The position numbers and the translations under genes are program-made. Positions 61,926 through 64,000 of a DNA stretch of 64,000 nucleotides are shown here, piece after piece (positions within the stretch are counted from its first letter, which is position 1; the number at the start of each line of letters is the position of its first letter). A model generated the notes under the pieces. The model saw only the letters and a program-made list of their open reading frames with translations. It did no database searches and was not told the DNA's origin. This DNA is from Leptasterias polaris (lineage: Eukaryota > Echinodermata > Asteroidea > Forcipulatida > Asteriidae): the NCBI GenBank assembly GCA_037783415.1, contig JAZGTN010000193.1, forward strand, positions 62,001-126,000. The letters run 5' to 3'.

Positions 61926-62428
61926 CGCTAAACGTCGCACTTTTGCCGTGTCGAACTCAAATAATTATACATTTTTGAATTAAATTCGACAAAAGAGCGG
62001 GGATGCTTTGGTTCAGTCCTGATTTTCAATAAAATTTAATCAAAAACTGCCTGAAATGTGACATTTTGCCTTTCGAAAAATTCATCCTTGGTATGTAAAG
62101 ATCCATTAGTTTTTGAAATACATTGACGTCATGTTTCAAATTTCGCTCAGAAAATGTCACTTATGAACCAAAACATCCCTGTACAAAAATGTAGTGATCC
62201 ATTTTTCTCAGAATGATGTCATCTGATGTTCTGAATGTTGGCACCTTTTGCACTGGAAGGGTATCGAATGCAATGGCAATTTACACCATTTTAATCTGAG
62301 GTTAGAGAGTTGTAATTGTTTTCCCAATCACATGAGGACTCTATATACTATTGGAAAAAGAGTGCATCTCAAAATTGAATTTGTCATTTCACTTCTTCTT
62401 TCAGCTTAGGGCATTATTATTTCATAGA
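61926..62428. other. No feature recognised
   Basis: Sequence not shared with copy 1 of the dispersed unit; no gene seen. Confidence 0.5.
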
Positions 62429-62657
62429 ATAGATAGGTTGCAATATGATGTAAATCGGCCATCTTTACGGGCAATTTGGGACACACAGTCCCGCGTTACG
62501 CGTGAGAACGGCGTGCAGCACTCGCACATTTCACAAAACTCATTGCATGATTGGTTAGTGAACGACGCGGCTGCGTTAATAATTTGAGCGCTTGACGCGC
62601 CTGCAAGCCAAAATGCGATTTGCCCGTAAAGATGGCGTCTACTGGGAACTATCTATA
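62429..62657. mobile_element. 229-bp element, near-identical to 42177-42416
   Basis: Same ends (ATAGATAGGTTGCAATATG; GGGAACTATCTA) and same interior with only scattered changes, suggesting recent activity. Confidence 0.82.
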
Positions 62658-62817
62658 TTGCCCATCGACTCGAAACCCTTTCCCGTTGCCTTTATAAGAT
62701 AGGGAGAATAATTACATCCAGATCTGCCTGTCCCTAGGCCCTGTCAATAATTGTCATCTCCACCTTCAACGTTCGATTTTAGTTTGTACATCTGTTTTTG
62801 CATTGCATTGCCTCACC

Positions 62818-63240
62818 GGGGTAAAGAAAAATAGCAGGTGACTGGATTTAATGGCTGATTATTATGTTTACATTTTGATAAAGAGTTGTGACATAATTAT
62901 GCCAACCATCCCGAAAGGCTGTAAGAAAAATTGTTGTTGAAGAAAGACCAGAAGCTGATAAAAGCGTTGTTATAGTTGTTGACCGTTTTTCAACCATAGC
63001 TGGTAAACAAGTTTTTATAGATACGAATATACATAATTTGCATGACTGTGATAAATTTTCCTTGATAAACTGTTACTGAGACAGTTATCATAAGCTTGGT
63101 GAGTGTGGCCGAGCGGTCTAGTTCAACAGACCCAAGTTCTGGTATTGTCAGCAGCAGATGGTGGGTTCGAATCCCGGCCCTTTTGCCCTTGAGCAAGGCA
63201 CTTATCCGTAATTGCTTTGTAAAAAGTTGCTTTACCAACT
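62818..63240 (+). mobile_element. Shared tail block with SINE family A head (from about 63098)
   Basis: Matches 50564-50950: AAATAGCAGGTGACTGGATT, GTGTGGCCGAGCGGTC (A box), GGTTCGAATCCCGG (B box, better preserved here). Confidence 0.78.
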
Positions 63241-63253
63241 AGGCACCTGGTGG

Positions 63254-64000
63254 ATGGTACACTGTAAAAACGGCGTTTAGAATCTAAACACATTTCTAAA
63301 CGCCTCGCTTGTACCCACTTTTTTCACACGTTTAGCCCTCAACATGTTTAGATTTTGCGTTTCTGTGACATGTTTACCCCGAGACACATTTAGCCTGTGA
63401 TACGTTTAGATTGAATGTGTTTAGGGTTCATAGTGAGTGCTAAACATGTTTAGAATCCAACACGTTTCAGAGAATAAGCTTAATTTTTAAACACCTGAAG
63501 AAAAGAAAAGAGAAATGTTGCAACATTCGCCTGCCTGCTTACTGAAACATAACGCTCAAGCTACGCTCGGCATGAGAATCGATAAATCATCATCATCTCA
63601 ACGGGTCATCGAGATGATTTTCATCGAGATGATTTGAGGAGCAATGATGCCATAATTTCAGTCATACTGAAAACGGTCATTTTGAAGTCTCAGAATCCGT
63701 TCCAATTATATACATTTTGGGCTTTACTTTCTACCCATGGTGTGAATATTTGAAGTGCTGGCCAATATGATACAACAAAAATTTGCTTCAATTGAATTAC
63801 ACACATTAAAGTGTAAACTACTGCGCAGGAAAGGCTGTTATACCTACAATGGTTTTGAATAAACACCGAGGTCTATATTTGTGCATATTTAATGAAACCC
63901 CGCCCATTTCATTCTAAACAAACTGATGAATTTAAACACATACAAAACATGTTTACAAGCAAACATGTTTAGAAATATGTTTGTAAGCTAAATTGGTATC
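63254..64000. mobile_element. Left part of an element with CACTGTAAAAA end and TTTAGA/TCTAAA repeats
   Basis: CACTGTAAAAACGGCGTTTA at 63259 looks like a terminal repeat. ACATGTTTAGA-type words recur on both strands at 63280-63480 and again at 63910-64000. The other end lies outside the window. No coding seen. Confidence 0.5.

Overview
This is a window of animal nuclear DNA, AT-rich and dense in repeats, with long genes cut into small exons by GT-AG introns. The repeats (many TTAA-flanked short elements, tRNA-derived SINEs, an intact LINE, an XPG-nuclease DNA transposon) and the gene content suggest a marine deuterostome. I favour an echinoderm, probably a sea star, from remembered resemblance of the repeat families; that is inference, not proof.

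Layout. (1) 76-17364, minus strand: a complete 16-exon gene for a meiotic HORMA-domain protein (HORMAD1/Hop1 family, 634 aa). All exon junctions join in phase. The protein is an N-terminal HORMA domain, an acidic linker, a PHD zinc finger, a winged-helix domain and a basic tail. Three exons are very small (21, 27 and 11 nt). (2) 17365-18140: CpG-containing intergenic region with a perfect CRE palindrome, possibly a divergent promoter. (3) 18.7-22.7 kb: fold-back and TTAA-type elements. (4) About 22.7-27.7 kb: a LINE with intact ORF1 and intact endonuclease/reverse transcriptase ORF2. (5) 27850-44504, plus strand: a 7-exon alpha/beta-hydrolase gene (323 aa) with a full Ser-Asp-His triad. Its second intron holds a 4.3-kb DNA transposon (28959-33294) with long terminal inverted repeats, a 3-bp target duplication and a frameshifted gene for a transposase fused to an XPG/FEN1-like nuclease and a Cys-rich tail; I assign it to the Academ type. 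(6) 45.5-52.3 kb: repeats. (7) 52393-53625, minus strand: an intronless, more GC-rich ORF for a secreted 410-aa protein with a probable aerolysin/ETX-MTX2-like pore-forming region. (8) 53.8-64 kb: fragments of LINEs, non-autonomous DNA transposons, and a second copy of a roughly 2-3 kb unit also seen at 47.9-50.9 kb.

No operon logic applies. The HORMAD gene acts in meiotic chromosome-axis assembly; the hydrolase substrate is unknown. Most of the remaining DNA is mobile-element history, with several readable nested insertions.
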